DNA of 64,000 nucleotides. Origin: Kordia sp. TARA_039_SRF. GTDB taxonomy: Bacteria > Bacteroidota > Bacteroidia > Flavobacteriales > Flavobacteriaceae. The position numbers and the translations under genes are program-made. The DNA lies in contig SMNH02000001.1 in the NCBI GenBank assembly GCA_006383075.2, positions 248,001-312,000 of the forward strand, given 5' to 3'. The notes beneath the pieces were generated by a model, which was not told where the DNA came from, made no database searches, and saw only the letters and a program-made list of their open reading frames with translations. Below, piece by piece: positions 1 to 10,262 of this stretch (position 1 is the first letter of the stretch; every line of letters starts with the position of its first letter).

Positions 1-552
1 CCAATTGGCATCTTCATTTTTGATTCCAGCATCCAAATACGGCGTAAATTTAATCGTAGCATCGCTGTTGAGTGGTTTTACGCTATACGCGATAGCACCA
101 ACTTCGTCAATGTTTAAGCTTAAAAATCGTTTGGCAGATACTTCAATTTCGATATCATTTTTTAAAGTTGCGACAAAAGAACGCTCGTACCAACCTTCTT
201 TCATGTTGAGTTCGCGGCGGAAATTGGCTACTTTTTTACACGTAAATAAATCCAGCGTTTCATCGTTGATTTGTACGTTGATACCAATCCAGCTTGGTGC
301 GTTGAGTACTTTGGCGAAGTATTCTGGATAGCCATTTTTCCACCAACCTACTTTTGTTTTGTCTGGATAATATACTCCAGCAATATAACTTCCTTGAAAA
401 GTAGGTCCGGAATAGTATTCTTCAAAATTAGCTCGTTGTCCCATGGCACCGTTTCCGATGCTAAAGAGACTTTCGGAAGATTTGACGCTTTCCGTATCAA
501 ATCCTTCTTCGATAATCGACCAGTTGTCTGGTTGTATATAATTCTGATTCAT
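1..552 (-). CDS. Glycoside hydrolase family 65 protein, N-terminal part (runs off the window)
   Basis: This is the first 184 codons of a reading frame that continues beyond base 1. The N-terminus (MNQNYIQPDNWSIIEEGFD, then LFSIGNGAMGQRANFEEYYSG) is typical of the N-terminal beta-sandwich domain of GH65 enzymes such as maltose or trehalose phosphorylases. The catalytic (alpha/alpha)6 barrel is outside the window, so phosphorylase cannot be separated from hydrolase here. It lies just downstream of beta-phosphoglucomutase and a sugar MFS carrier on the same strand. That fits cytoplasmic phosphorolysis of maltose to beta-glucose-1-phosphate plus glucose. The ATG at 552 is the only start close to the conserved N-terminus. 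Confidence 0.88.
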   Translation of the reverse strand, partial: MNQNYIQPDNWSIIEEGFDTESVKSSESLFSIGNGAMGQRANFEEYYSGPTFQGSYIAGVYYPDKTKVGWWKNGYPEYFAKVLNAPSWIGINVQINDETLDLFTCKKVANFRRELNMKEGWYERSFVATLKNDIEIEVSAKRFLSLNIDEVGAIAYSVKPLNSDATIKFTPYLDAGIKNEDANW

Positions 553-655
553 TTCTTATTGGGTGTTTGGTTTTGGGTTTTCACTTCGATAAACTCAGTG
601 TGGCAGGTTTTGGGTGTTGCTTACAACTTATCCCTAATCCTTAGTCCCTAATCCC

Positions 656-1312
656 TCATCTTTTTATTAATTCTTCTATAAAACTTGTTTGTATTTCGGT
701 AAAATCTTTGAAAACATAATCAGCGTGTCCCAACGTTTCTTCAGAACCGATTCCGATAGAAATCATTTCTGCGGTGTTGGCAGCGGTGACACCTGCTACG
801 GAGTCTTCAAATACAATACAGTTTTTGGGTGCGATTTTTAGTTTTTTGGCAGCAATGAGAAATACTTCTGGGTCTGGTTTTGCTTTGCTCACGTCATTTC
901 CGTCTACAATAGCTTCAAACACATTAAATAGTCCTACTTTTTGTAGAATTTTGCGTGCATTTTTACTGGCAGAACCCAATGCAATTCCTTGCTGTATTTC
1001 TTGTAAATAGTTTAGTGTTTTAGGGACATCTGGCAGAATTTCTCCAGCGTCCATTTGTGCGATGTGTGATAAATAGTTATCATTTTTCTCCGCCATGTAT
1101 TTCATGAACTCTTCTTCAGAGAGCGTCACATTTCCCCAGCCAAGAATAATTTCAAGGGAGCGTACTCTGCTAACACCTTTGAGTTGTTCATTTTGTTCGA
1201 GCGTGATGTCAAAACCTAGCTCGTTGGCAAGTTGTTTCCAAGCGAGGTAATGGTATTTAGCAGTATCTACAATGACACCATCTAAATCGAATATAAATCC
1301 TTTTTTATTCAT
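656..1312 (-). CDS. pgmB: Beta-phosphoglucomutase (HAD superfamily)
   Basis: A 218-aa HAD-family phosphatase/mutase that converts beta-glucose-1-phosphate to glucose-6-phosphate. Motif I is FDLDGVIVDT near the N-terminus with the nucleophile and acid/base aspartates. Motif II is GSASKN, the motif III lysine sits in KAKPDPEVF, and motif IV is FEDSVAGVTAA. The helical cap contains the KGVSR stretch characteristic of beta-PGM rather than of generic phosphatases. It lies 8 bp downstream of the MFS gene and about 100 bp upstream of the GH65 gene. This is the standard maltose phosphorylase/PgmB pairing and supports the specific name. Confidence 0.93.
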   Translation of the reverse strand: MNKKGFIFDLDGVIVDTAKYHYLAWKQLANELGFDITLEQNEQLKGVSRVRSLEIILGWGNVTLSEEEFMKYMAEKNDNYLSHIAQMDAGEILPDVPKTLNYLQEIQQGIALGSASKNARKILQKVGLFNVFEAIVDGNDVSKAKPDPEVFLIAAKKLKIAPKNCIVFEDSVAGVTAANTAEMISIGIGSEETLGHADYVFKDFTEIQTSFIEELIKR

Positions 1313-1320
1313 TCGTACGT

Positions 1321-2898
1321 TTATGATTCTTCTTCAGTTTGGTAACTAATAGCATTTTTGTCTGTAATTAAGAAATTACAAAGTCCCGCAATAATCAAAC
1401 TCACTCCCGCGAGTATCATTGCGTTAATGGCACCTTCTCCAAATAATCCAGAAATAAAGTTGATTCCGCCCAAAGCGGCAATAATTTGAGGAATTACAAT
1501 AAACATATTGAAGATTCCCATGATGACGCCCATTTTTTTAGGATCAACGGAACTTGATAGCATAGCATACGGCATGGAGAGAATGCTTCCCCAAGCAAAT
1601 CCAATAAGCACAAAGCTTGCAATCAAATATTCAGGAGACGGCACAAAATACATCAAGATAAATCCGATTCCTCCCATAATTAGTGAAGCCATGTGTACAT
1701 ATTTTCGATTGATTCTTCTTCGAGAAGTGTATACTACAAGAATGAGCGCAAATAACATAGACGATAAACCGTATGTTCCCATGTATGAACCAACTAGGTT
1801 GGACGATTTTTGGAACTTGTCATTGTTTACCCAATACCATGTTTTTTGGTCTTCAAATGAATCTGTAATGGTGTTTAAGTAACTTGCCCTTTCTGTAGGC
1901 TCTGGAATTGCGTAATATGCTGCTTCATATTTCTTACCCAAAGCCAAATCTTTTACAAGCGTATCTTTGATAGCATTTTTTATTAGTAAACTATCAGCTT
2001 TTGCTAGTGCTAAGAAGGCTTTTTTGTTGTTATCTTTAAACGCCTGATTTTTTTCAACAGTATTGTAAATTTCTTTTGTTGGATTTGGCGTATTGAAAAC
2101 ATGTTCTGTCAAGGCAGGATTTGCCATACTCCACATGGTAAAGAAAGCAAACCAGCTAAAAAATTGGATGACGCCTAAACGCTTCATGGTTGTAGGCATG
2201 CTGCCAATATTTTCAAGAATGTCAGGGATGAATCTGTTTTTTTGCTTTTTCTCTCTTTCAAACTCTTCCATATCCTCAGGAGGATATTCTGAAGTTGTAA
2301 AAATGGTGTATAGGATACTTGTTAAAAAAACAAATGCTCCAATAGCAAAAGCCACTTTTACAGACATTGGAACAACGCCACTTGCAGCGGCATCACTAAT
2401 ACCGAGTTTCGAAATTAACCAAGGTAAGTTACTAGCAACCCACGTACCAATTCCGATGATAAGTGTTTGTACCACAAAACCATACGAACGTTGCGATTTT
2501 GGAAGTTTATCAGCTACCAATGCTCTAAATGGTTCCATAGAAACATTAATTGAAGCGTCTAAAATCCAGAGAAAACCAGCCGCCATCCATAAAACTGGAG
2601 AGTGTGGAACAAAGAATAATGCAAGCGAACTCAGAATTGCACCTATAAGAAAATAAGGTCTACGTCTTCCCAAACGTGGATGCCACGTACGGTCACTTAA
2701 ATATCCAATGATTGGCTGTACCAACAAACCTGTGAGTGGTGCGGCAATCCAAAGCATTGGAATGTCGTCTTTAGAGGCACCAAGAGTTTGAAATATTCTA
2801 GACATGAATCCGCCTTGCAGGGCAAATCCGAATTGAATTCCTAAGAAACCGAAACTCATGTTCCATATTTCCCAGAAACTTAATTTACGCTTTTCCAT
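1321..2898 (-). CDS. MFS sugar transporter, maltose/sucrose (SLC45/GPH-like) type
   Basis: A 525-aa inner-membrane carrier with about 12 hydrophobic segments. The N-terminal [17 protein letters not shown] and the loop [19 protein letters not shown] (an RxGRRRP-type loop between helices 2 and 3) match the glucoside/sucrose-maltose carriers of the major facilitator superfamily. It is longer than the usual 450 aa because of a hydrophilic insert of roughly 100 residues at about 260-370, placed around helix 7. Such inserts occur in Bacteroidota homologues. It is first in the minus-strand operon with pgmB and GH65, so it probably imports maltose or short maltodextrins from the periplasm. Confidence 0.88.
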   Translation of the reverse strand: MEKRKLSFWEIWNMSFGFLGIQFGFALQGGFMSRIFQTLGASKDDIPMLWIAAPLTGLLVQPIIGYLSDRTWHPRLGRRRPYFLIGAILSSLALFFVPHSPVLWMAAGFLWILDASINVSMEPFRALVADKLPKSQRSYGFVVQTLIIGIGTWVASNLPWLISKLGISDAAASGVVPMSVKVAFAIGAFVFLTSILYTIFTTSEYPPEDMEEFEREKKQKNRFIPDILENIGSMPTTMKRLGVIQFFSWFAFFTMWSMANPALTEHVFNTPNPTKEIYNTVEKNQAFKDNNKKAFLALAKADSLLIKNAIKDTLVKDLALGKKYEAAYYAIPEPTERASYLNTITDSFEDQKTWYWVNNDKFQKSSNLVGSYMGTYGLSSMLFALILVVYTSRRRINRKYVHMASLIMGGIGFILMYFVPSPEYLIASFVLIGFAWGSILSMPYAMLSSSVDPKKMGVIMGIFNMFIVIPQIIAALGGINFISGLFGEGAINAMILAGVSLIIAGLCNFLITDKNAISYQTEEES

Positions 2899-3171
2899 TA
2901 TCGTAATGTATTAGTTAGTACTATGTTACGATAAGCGCTATGACTTATCAAAACTTACTTTTTGGGTGAGAGATAAAAATATAAGTCTTGATATTTATGG
3001 TGTAAATATAGTTGTTTTTTTGAAACAGTCACTAAGAAATTGAAAATCTGAACCGTAATTCGTTGAAAATTTAACAATTTGGCGACTGAAAATCACGAAT
3101 TTATTAAAAATGATGTCTTGTTTGTATGCTGTTGTTCTTTCTGCTTTTGTGTGTAATTTTTAAAACCTATT

Positions 3172-4212
3172 CTATTTTGTGGTATCGCGTTCAATCAATG
3201 TCGTATTGATGACTTCTGTTTGATATTTTTCTTCTTCAACTAATTCTTCTAGCTTGTCAATTAACATGGTAGCGGACTTTTTTCCCATTTCTAGTGCGTG
3301 CTGGCTAATGGTACTCAGTGCTGGAATGGAATGTTTGGAAAGCACACCATCTGTAAACGCAATGATAGACAAGTCTTCAGGAATTTTATACCCTTTTTGA
3401 ATGGCGATTTTCATAGCAGAAATTGCATAGAGTTCATTTACAGCAAAAATGCCGTCAATCGATTTTTCTTTTTCTAGTAAAGCTGAAATTTCTTTTTCGA
3501 GGGTTTCAATCTCAACTTCTTTGTCTTTATTTTCTTCTACCTTAATAATTAAAGAAGCTTTTGGTGCAATTTTATGTTCTTCTAACGCTTCCAAATAGCC
3601 TTGCGTTCGGAGTTTTCCAACGTTTACATAATCTTTCGTGCTAATAAGCGCAATGTTTTTACAACCACTGTCAATCAATTTAGAAACGGCTTTTTTGGAG
3701 CCTAGTTTATCATCAACTACGACTTTATCGCAAGCGATTTCGTTGACGACTCTATCAAACATCACAATAGGCATTCCTTGATTGATGGTTTCGTAAAAGT
3801 GATGATAATCCTGTAACAGCAAGGTTTCTTTCGCTACCGACAAGATAAATCCGTCAATACTTCCGTTGGCGAGCATTTCAATGTTAATGACTTCTTTATC
3901 AAACGATTCGTTCGATAGTCCAATAATTACATTATAGCCTCTATTATTCGCTTCTTGTTCAATTCCGCTAATTACTTTTGAGAAAAAATGATGCACAATT
4001 TCAGGAATAATGACGCCAATTGTTTTTGTTCGTTTATTTTTTAAGCTTAATGCAATATTATTTGGTCGGTAATTATACAGTTTTGCAAACGCCTGAACCT
4101 TTGTTCGGGTATCCAAACTTATCTCTTTACTATTTCTTAATGCTTTCGAAACAGTTGATACAGAAACATCTAATTCTTTGGCTATTTGTTTAAGAGTTAC
4201 TTTTCGCTTCAT
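3172..4212 (-). CDS. LacI-family transcriptional regulator of the maltose/starch locus
   Basis: A 346-aa regulator. An N-terminal LacI helix-turn-helix (VTLKQIAKELDVSVSTVSKALR) and hinge (YNYRPNNIALSLKNKRTKTIGVIIPE) precede a periplasmic-binding-protein-like sensor domain. It is divergent from susC and sits 273 bp upstream of the MFS gene. A near-palindromic LacI-type site lies between it and susC at 4319-4334. It probably senses maltose, a maltodextrin or a phosphosugar and controls both halves of the locus; the effector is not deducible from sequence. Confidence 0.92.
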   Translation of the reverse strand: MKRKVTLKQIAKELDVSVSTVSKALRNSKEISLDTRTKVQAFAKLYNYRPNNIALSLKNKRTKTIGVIIPEIVHHFFSKVISGIEQEANNRGYNVIIGLSNESFDKEVINIEMLANGSIDGFILSVAKETLLLQDYHHFYETINQGMPIVMFDRVVNEIACDKVVVDDKLGSKKAVSKLIDSGCKNIALISTKDYVNVGKLRTQGYLEALEEHKIAPKASLIIKVEENKDKEVEIETLEKEISALLEKEKSIDGIFAVNELYAISAMKIAIQKGYKIPEDLSIIAFTDGVLSKHSIPALSTISQHALEMGKKSATMLIDKLEELVEEEKYQTEVINTTLIERDTTK

Positions 4213-4318
4213 GAGGGTTTTTTAAGATATCAATAATTAAAGCTACGAAATTTTATTTTTTTGTTAAAAATACACCCTTTTAAATGGTTAAATCCCAATG
4301 TTTATAAAAGTTTTCAAC

Positions 4319-4334
4319 ACGAAAACGTTTGCGT
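4319..4334. promoter_or_regulatory. Candidate LacI-type operator in the lacI-susC intergenic region
   Basis: The 16-bp site acgaaaacgtttgcgt is an even palindrome centred on CG, with 14 of 16 positions symmetrical, as LacI/GalR operators usually are. The 303-bp region 4213-4515 that contains it has no gene. The site is about 107 bp from the regulator start. It sits upstream of the candidate susC promoter rather than over it, which would suit activation or control of the divergent regulator more than simple blocking. This was found by eye only. Confidence 0.5.
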
Positions 4335-4357
4335 TAAATCAAAAGTTGTGCCTAGAT

Positions 4358-4387
4358 TTTGAATTGTTCAAATTTTACATAGTTTTA
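4358..4387 (+). promoter_or_regulatory. Candidate Bacteroidota promoter for susC
   Basis: TTTG at 4358-4361 and TAGTTTTA at 4380-4387 are separated by 18 bp. This resembles the Bacteroidota sigma-A form TTTG/TAnnTTTG, with one mismatch in the -7 element. A transcript would begin near 4394 and have a leader of about 120 nt. Confidence 0.35.
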
Positions 4388-4515
4388 ACATCGAGAGGTA
4401 AAAATATAAAGTATTTAATCAAAAATATCACGGATTTTGTCAAGAAAATTCGAGAGAAAAACAGAAAATATTCGTGATTATTTTACGACAATTTTGAAAA
4501 TAAAAAACTAAACAA

Positions 4516-7440
4516 ATGAAGAAAATGCAAAAATTTATTTTGTTTTTGGCTTTTTTGATTCCCATTGGAATGTTTGCCCAAACAAAAGTAACAGGTGTTG
4601 TTACTGAAAAATCTACAGGAACTCCATTATTGGGAGTAAATGTAGTGATTAAAGGCACAACCACTGGAACTACCACCGATTTTGATGGTAAGTATCAAAT
4701 TAGTGCCAATGATGGCCAAATCATTGTATTTACGTATGTAGGCTATAAAAACCAAGAAATAGCGTATACAGGTCAAGCAACCATTGATGTTGCCTTGGAG
4801 GAAGACGCATCCACACTTGACGAAGTTGTCGTTGTAGGATACGGTTCTGCTGTTAAAAAAGATGTAACAGGAGCAGTTGAGTCTGTAACATCAGAAGACT
4901 TTAACGGAGGAGCCATCGTTTCTCCAGAACAATTAATTGCCGGTAAAACTGCTGGTGTACAAGTAACACCACCAAGTGGAGCGCCAGGTTCGGGTTCTGC
5001 TATTAAGATTAGAGGTGGAGTTTCTTCATTATCTGCAAGTTCAGCACCATTAATTGTAGTAGACGGAGTTCCTTTAGATCAAGGAAGTGCAGGATTAAAC
5101 TACATTAACGCTAACGATATTGAATCATTCACCGTATTAAAAGACGCTTCTGCAGCATCTATCTACGGGTCAAGAGCAACAGGTGGTGTTATCTTAATTA
5201 CAACAAAAACTGGAAAATCAGGTCAGTTAAATGTAAATGTAAATCACTTTACTTCTGTAGGTAGTAATGTAAACGAAGTAGATGTATTATCATCTACTCA
5301 ATTTAGAGATTTGGTAATGGCAAATGGAAATGCGAACCAAATAGATGATTTAGGAAACGCAAGCACAAACTGGCAAGATGAAATTTACAGAGGTTCATTA
5401 ACTCATGATACCAATGTAACTGTTTCAGGAGGTTTTGATAATTCATCATACCGAGCTTCTGTAGGTTTTGTAACGCAAGAAGGAACCTTACGTACTTCAG
5501 AAGTTGATCGTTGGACAGGTTCTTTAAAGTTTATTCAACGTTTACTAAATGATGACTTACGAATTGAAGCAAATGTATTAGGAGCTATTTTGGACGATCA
5601 ATTCGGAAATCAAGGTGCTATTGGAGCAGCAGTTTCATTTGATCCTACGCAAACTGTTTTTGATCCAAACAGTCCGTTCAACGGATATACCGAAAACGTT
5701 AACAATGACGGAACTATCAATACCATTGCAGTTCGAAATCCAGTAGGTTTAATAGAGCAGAATGATAGTACGGCTGAAACAAAAAGAAGCACGGGAAGCT
5801 TAAAGATTGATTATACCTTACCATTTTTCAGAGATTTAAAATTAACGGTTAAAGGAGGTTATGATTATAATGAAGTAGACGGAAGATTTGTAATTCCAGA
5901 TGGGGCCGCTTCAAACGAAGTTACTGATGGATTATTCGGAACCAACAACACCTTAAACAGAACACAATTACTAGATGTATTTGCATTCTATAAAAAAGAT
6001 ATTGAAAGTATCAACACCACCATTGACGTTACAGCAGGTCACTCTTTCCAAAATTTTTATAGATCAAACAGATTCTTAAACGTTGACGGATTAGATCAAG
6101 TGAACTCAAATGTATTCAAAACTGAAAATGCCTTAGAATCTTACTTTGGTAGAGCTAATATTTCGATTGCTGATAAATACTTAATTACGTTAAACCTTAG
6201 AAATGATATTTCGTCTCGTTTAAATCCAGATGATCGTTCTGATATTTTTGGAGGTGTTTCTTTAGGATGGAATATTATGGGTGAAAAATTCATGGAAAAC
6301 TCAAAAGTATTCTCGCAATTAAAATTAAGAGCAGGATACGGAGAAACAGGTCAGCAAGAATTCGGTCAAGATTACGGATATATTCCACGTTATACCACAG
6401 GTGATGGACGAGTTCAGTACCAATTCGGATACAATCCTGACGGTTCGCCTCGTTTCGTAACAACGATTCGTCCAGAAGAATATGACGAAAACTTACGTTG
6501 GGAGCGTTCTAAAACAATCAACTTAGGATTGGATTTCGGATTCTTAAATGATCGTATTACAGGTTCGGTAGAAGTATACGAGCGTAAAGTAGAAGACTTA
6601 ATCAACTTTATTTCTGTTCCTGCAGGAACAAATTTATCCAATATGTTATTTACAAACGTAGGTAACTTGGAAAACAGAGGGTTGGAAGTAAATCTTAATA
6701 CATTGATAGTTGATACCGAAAAATTCTCATGGAATACCAACTTCAACGTTTCGTTTTTTGACAATGAAATCACGAAGTTATTTTTAACAGATGACCCAAC
6801 TACTCCAGGGAGTCCTACTGGTGGAATTGCAGGTGGAGTTGGAAACACGATTCAAATCAACTCTGTAGGATTTGAAGCAAACTCGTTCTATGTATTTAAG
6901 CAAATCTATGATGCAAACGGAGCACCAATTGAAGGAGCGTATGTAGATATCAATGGTGACGGAGTTGTTGACATTGATGATAGATACCGTTACAAAAGCC
7001 CTAATGCAGACGCAGTTTTAGGTTTCAATTCAAACATGCAATACGGAAACTTCGACTTCAGTTTTACTATGAGAGCAAGTTTAGGTAACTTTGCATATAA
7101 TAACGTAGCATCTAACACTGGAAATATACAATCTCTATTTGGTGCAAACTCTATCAACAACGTTAATGCATCAATTTTAGACACAGGTTTCCAAAATCAG
7201 CAATTATTCTCTGATTACTATGTGCAAGATGCTTCATTCTTAAAGTTAGACAACTTGACAATAGGATATACGTTTCAAGAAGCGTTCAAAAACACACGCT
7301 TACGCGTATATGCAACAGGACAAAATTTATTCGTAATTACAGATTATGACGGATTAGATCCTGAAATTGATGGCGGAATTGACAACAACTTCTATCCAAG
7401 ATCAAGAAACATATTAATGGGAATTAACTTAAATTTATAA
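4516..7440 (+). CDS. susC: SusC/RagA-type TonB-dependent outer-membrane transporter
   Basis: A 974-aa outer-membrane protein. A signal peptide ending at FAQ (residue ~22) is followed by a carboxypeptidase-regulatory-like beta-sandwich domain (~24-95). Then come the SusC-type sequence DEVVVVGYG (~101), a plug domain containing IRGGVSSLSASSAPLIVVDGVPLDQ, and a long beta-barrel ending in a C-terminal aromatic/hydrophobic strand. It moves oligosaccharides across the outer membrane using TonB energy and works as a complex with the SusD partner 25 bp downstream. The susD, susE-like and amylase genes that follow indicate starch or maltodextrin as substrate. Confidence 0.96.
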   Translation: MKKMQKFILFLAFLIPIGMFAQTKVTGVVTEKSTGTPLLGVNVVIKGTTTGTTTDFDGKYQISANDGQIIVFTYVGYKNQEIAYTGQATIDVALEEDASTLDEVVVVGYGSAVKKDVTGAVESVTSEDFNGGAIVSPEQLIAGKTAGVQVTPPSGAPGSGSAIKIRGGVSSLSASSAPLIVVDGVPLDQGSAGLNYINANDIESFTVLKDASAASIYGSRATGGVILITTKTGKSGQLNVNVNHFTSVGSNVNEVDVLSSTQFRDLVMANGNANQIDDLGNASTNWQDEIYRGSLTHDTNVTVSGGFDNSSYRASVGFVTQEGTLRTSEVDRWTGSLKFIQRLLNDDLRIEANVLGAILDDQFGNQGAIGAAVSFDPTQTVFDPNSPFNGYTENVNNDGTINTIAVRNPVGLIEQNDSTAETKRSTGSLKIDYTLPFFRDLKLTVKGGYDYNEVDGRFVIPDGAASNEVTDGLFGTNNTLNRTQLLDVFAFYKKDIESINTTIDVTAGHSFQNFYRSNRFLNVDGLDQVNSNVFKTENALESYFGRANISIADKYLITLNLRNDISSRLNPDDRSDIFGGVSLGWNIMGEKFMENSKVFSQLKLRAGYGETGQQEFGQDYGYIPRYTTGDGRVQYQFGYNPDGSPRFVTTIRPEEYDENLRWERSKTINLGLDFGFLNDRITGSVEVYERKVEDLINFISVPAGTNLSNMLFTNVGNLENRGLEVNLNTLIVDTEKFSWNTNFNVSFFDNEITKLFLTDDPTTPGSPTGGIAGGVGNTIQINSVGFEANSFYVFKQIYDANGAPIEGAYVDINGDGVVDIDDRYRYKSPNADAVLGFNSNMQYGNFDFSFTMRASLGNFAYNNVASNTGNIQSLFGANSINNVNASILDTGFQNQQLFSDYYVQDASFLKLDNLTIGYTFQEAFKNTRLRVYATGQNLFVITDYDGLDPEIDGGIDNNFYPRSRNILMGINLNL

Positions 7441-7465
7441 TAAAGTAATACCAAATATACACACA

Positions 7466-9049
7466 ATGATGAAAACAATTAGAAAACAATCAAATCGTAT
7501 AGGTATTGCACTACTAGTATTGGTAGCCAGCATCGGATTTACTTCTTGTGAAGACCAGCTGGATTTAGAGCCAATAGTAGAGCAGTCGGCGGCGAATGTG
7601 TTTGACCAACCTGGTGCACCAGAAGCATTCCTAGCTAGAATTTACGCAGGTTTTGTGGTGAGCGGACAACAAGGTCCAGCAGGTAATCCTGATATTACAG
7701 GAATTGATGAAGGATTCTCAAACTATTTGAGACAATACTGGAAACACCAACAATTAACAACCGATGAAGCGTTAATTGCTTGGAATGATGGAACAATTCA
7801 TGACCTTAACTGGCAAGTTTGGACGCCAGCCAATGAATTTATCACAGCAATGTATAATAGAATTTATTTCCAAATTTCAATTTCAAATGAATTCTTAAGA
7901 GCTACGGCTAGTTTTCCAATATCAGAAGAATTTCCAGAAGCATTTAGAGCAGAAGTTCGTTTCTTAAGAGCATTAAGTTATTGGCATGCAATTGACATGT
8001 TTGGAAACGTTCCTTTTGTAACTGAACAAGACCCAATTGGAGCATTCTTGCCAGTGCAAGGAAGTAGAGCAGAAGTTTTTGACTTTATCGTTTCTGAATT
8101 AATGGCAATTGAGCCAACGATGATTGATGCACGTCAAAATGTATACGGAAGAGCTGACAAAGCTGCTGTATGGATGTTATTAGCAAAATTATATCTTAAT
8201 GCAGAAGTGTACACAGGTACTGACCAAAGTGCACAGGCAATTCCATACTTGGAAAATATTATCTCAGCGGGATATACGTTACACACAGATTATGACGAAT
8301 TATTCTTAGCAGATAATAATACGAATGGAGCGCAAAACGAAATGATTTTCTCTTTTAATTCTGATGGTTTAAATACACAAGGATTTGGAGCGATGACGTT
8401 CTTAGTACATGCGCCAGTCGGCGGAAACATGAGCGCAGCAGCTTTCGGTATCAACGGAGGTTGGGGCGGAATTAGAACGACAAAAGCACTCGTGAATCAG
8501 TTCCCTAATGGAGCAATGTCAGTAGATGATAGAGCTAACTTCTTTACAGACGGACAAGAATTAGAAATTGCAGACGTATTCAACTTCAACGACGGATATG
8601 CAGTAGAAAAGTTTAAAAACGTTACGAGCGACGGGGTTCCAGGATCAGATGCTTCAGGTGACTTTATCGATACGGATTTCCCTGTATTTCGCTTGGCAGA
8701 TGCGTACTTAATGTATGCGGAAGCAGTAAAAAGAAGCGGACAAGGCGACCAAGGATTGGCAGTACAATATGTGAACTTAGTAAGACAACGTTCAAACGCT
8801 ACGCCAATTGGAGGTTTCTCTGAAATTACAGATGAATTCTTATTATCAGAGCGTTCAAGAGAATTACACTGGGAAGCGCACAGAAGAACCGATTTAATTC
8901 GTTTCGGGCAATTCTCAGACCAAGGTGTATGGCCATGGAAAGGAAATGTTGAAAATGGAACAACAACTGAAGCATTCAGAGACTTATTCCCAATTCCTGC
9001 TACAGACATTACCGCAAACCCTAACTTAACTCAAAACCCAGGTTACTAA
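7466..9049 (+). CDS. susD: SusD/RagB-type surface glycan-binding lipoprotein
   Basis: A 527-aa lipoprotein with lipobox GFTSC (Cys28 from the first of two adjacent ATGs). The SusD fold is recognisable from EVRFLRALSYWHAIDMFGNVPF, from DKAAVWMLLAKLYLNAEVYTG in the TPR-like core, and from the C-terminal ERSRELHWEAHRRTDLIRFGQF and FPIPATDITANPNLTQNPGY. It forms the lid on the SusC barrel and binds the glycan at the cell surface. It is in the same operon as susC (25 bp gap) and as the susE-like gene (12 bp gap). Confidence 0.96.
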   Translation: MMKTIRKQSNRIGIALLVLVASIGFTSCEDQLDLEPIVEQSAANVFDQPGAPEAFLARIYAGFVVSGQQGPAGNPDITGIDEGFSNYLRQYWKHQQLTTDEALIAWNDGTIHDLNWQVWTPANEFITAMYNRIYFQISISNEFLRATASFPISEEFPEAFRAEVRFLRALSYWHAIDMFGNVPFVTEQDPIGAFLPVQGSRAEVFDFIVSELMAIEPTMIDARQNVYGRADKAAVWMLLAKLYLNAEVYTGTDQSAQAIPYLENIISAGYTLHTDYDELFLADNNTNGAQNEMIFSFNSDGLNTQGFGAMTFLVHAPVGGNMSAAAFGINGGWGGIRTTKALVNQFPNGAMSVDDRANFFTDGQELEIADVFNFNDGYAVEKFKNVTSDGVPGSDASGDFIDTDFPVFRLADAYLMYAEAVKRSGQGDQGLAVQYVNLVRQRSNATPIGGFSEITDEFLLSERSRELHWEAHRRTDLIRFGQFSDQGVWPWKGNVENGTTTEAFRDLFPIPATDITANPNLTQNPGY

Positions 9050-9061
9050 AAAATTATTCAA

Positions 9062-10123
9062 ATGAAAAAAATAAACAAAATAGCGACAGGCTTTTTAGCA
9101 ATTGTAGCCTTTGTTGGATTCAACGCATGTAGCGACGATGACAACCTAATCATTGCTTCTCCTCAAGGTGGACCAGAATTACGAACTCCTGCATCAGGAA
9201 CTGCTTTAATCTTAAATGCTGATAGCGCTCAAGATGTAGCAACTACACTTGTGTGGGATGATGCAGATTACGACACGCAAACTGCTGTAACGTATGATGT
9301 AGAAATCGCTTTAGGCGGAACAGAATTCGCAGCACCAGTAAATGCAGGTTCTACAAACGAAAGATTTCTTTCTTGGACACACACGGAGTTAAATGAAGAT
9401 GTAATCGGATTAGGATTAAGTCCATTTGTAGCAGGAGATGTAGATATTCGTATCGTTTCTTCAATCGGAACACAAGAGGCACAACAACAAGTTTCGGAAG
9501 TACTTACAATCAACGTAACACCATACACAACTTCATTGCCAAAAATTGCTGTACCTGGAGATCACCAAGGTTGGGATCCTGCAACAGCACCAAGATTAGC
9601 GGCTTCTGATTTTGGAGCTTCTGATTATGAAGGATATGTTTGGTTAGAAAGTGAATACAAATTTGTAGCACCAGATGATACAGGAAACTTTGCATGGGGA
9701 AATACAGATTGGGGAGATGATGGAAGCTTTTCAGGAGTCCTTGCAGAAGATGGAGAAGTAAATGTACCAGCAACACCAGGATACTATCTTTTACAAGTAG
9801 ATACTGAAAACTTAACATACAGTGCGACACAATACTCAAACTGGGGATTAATCGGATCAGGAACACCAACAGGTTGGGATAGTGATAACGATATGACGTA
9901 CGACCCAGCTACGCAAACATTCTCAATTACGATTGATTTGACAGCAGACGAAATTAAGTTTAGAGCAAACGATGCTTGGGACTGGAACTACGGAGATACT
10001 GGAGCGGACGGACAATTAAATCCAGGAGGAGATAACATTGCCGTACCAGCAGCAGGAAACTACACAGTTGTGTTAGACTTAAGTAATCCTAGAGAGTACA
10101 CATACACGTTAACACAAAACTAG
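9062..10123 (+). CDS. SusE-like starch-binding outer-membrane lipoprotein
   Basis: A 353-aa lipoprotein with lipobox GFNAC (Cys23). The first ~150 residues form a SusE-type N-terminal domain (ASGTALILNADSAQDVATTLVW, then an Ig-like strand pattern). Two similar carbohydrate-binding modules follow, beginning at PGDHQGWDPATAP and GSGTPTGWDSDND. Each is rich in Trp and Asp (GNTDWGDDGSF; NDAWDWNYGDTG), as in SusE/SusF starch-binding domains. It is the last gene before a strong terminator. It probably retains starch at the surface for the amylase and SusCD. Confidence 0.88.
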   Translation: MKKINKIATGFLAIVAFVGFNACSDDDNLIIASPQGGPELRTPASGTALILNADSAQDVATTLVWDDADYDTQTAVTYDVEIALGGTEFAAPVNAGSTNERFLSWTHTELNEDVIGLGLSPFVAGDVDIRIVSSIGTQEAQQQVSEVLTINVTPYTTSLPKIAVPGDHQGWDPATAPRLAASDFGASDYEGYVWLESEYKFVAPDDTGNFAWGNTDWGDDGSFSGVLAEDGEVNVPATPGYYLLQVDTENLTYSATQYSNWGLIGSGTPTGWDSDNDMTYDPATQTFSITIDLTADEIKFRANDAWDWNYGDTGADGQLNPGGDNIAVPAAGNYTVVLDLSNPREYTYTLTQN

Positions 10124-10132
10124 AAATCATTT

Positions 10133-10168
10133 AAAAAGGCTGTAACAATCATTGTTACAGCCTTTTTT
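10133..10168 (+). terminator. Rho-independent terminator after the susCDE-like operon
   Basis: A perfect stem (aaaaaggctgtaacaa paired with ttgttacagccttttt) with a 3-nt loop and a T-run ends the susC-susD-susE transcript 10 bp after the stop codon. The amylase gene downstream therefore probably needs its own promoter or read-through. Confidence 0.9.
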
Positions 10169-10262
10169 GTCTTTACCATAAGCAATCAAAATAATAGCTA
10201 TGAAATATGTTGTGAGAAATACTATCTGACAACAAATTCCATCTGACAAAAAAAAGAAACAG

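Noticed and set aside
629-660. Short repeated unit resembling ccctaatcc between the GH65 and pgmB genes
   Set aside because: Only two imperfect units, too little to call a tandem repeat or regulatory array.
2093-2656. A 187-aa plus-strand frame opposite the MFS transporter
   Set aside because: Antisense shadow of a well-supported membrane protein with no domain or start context.
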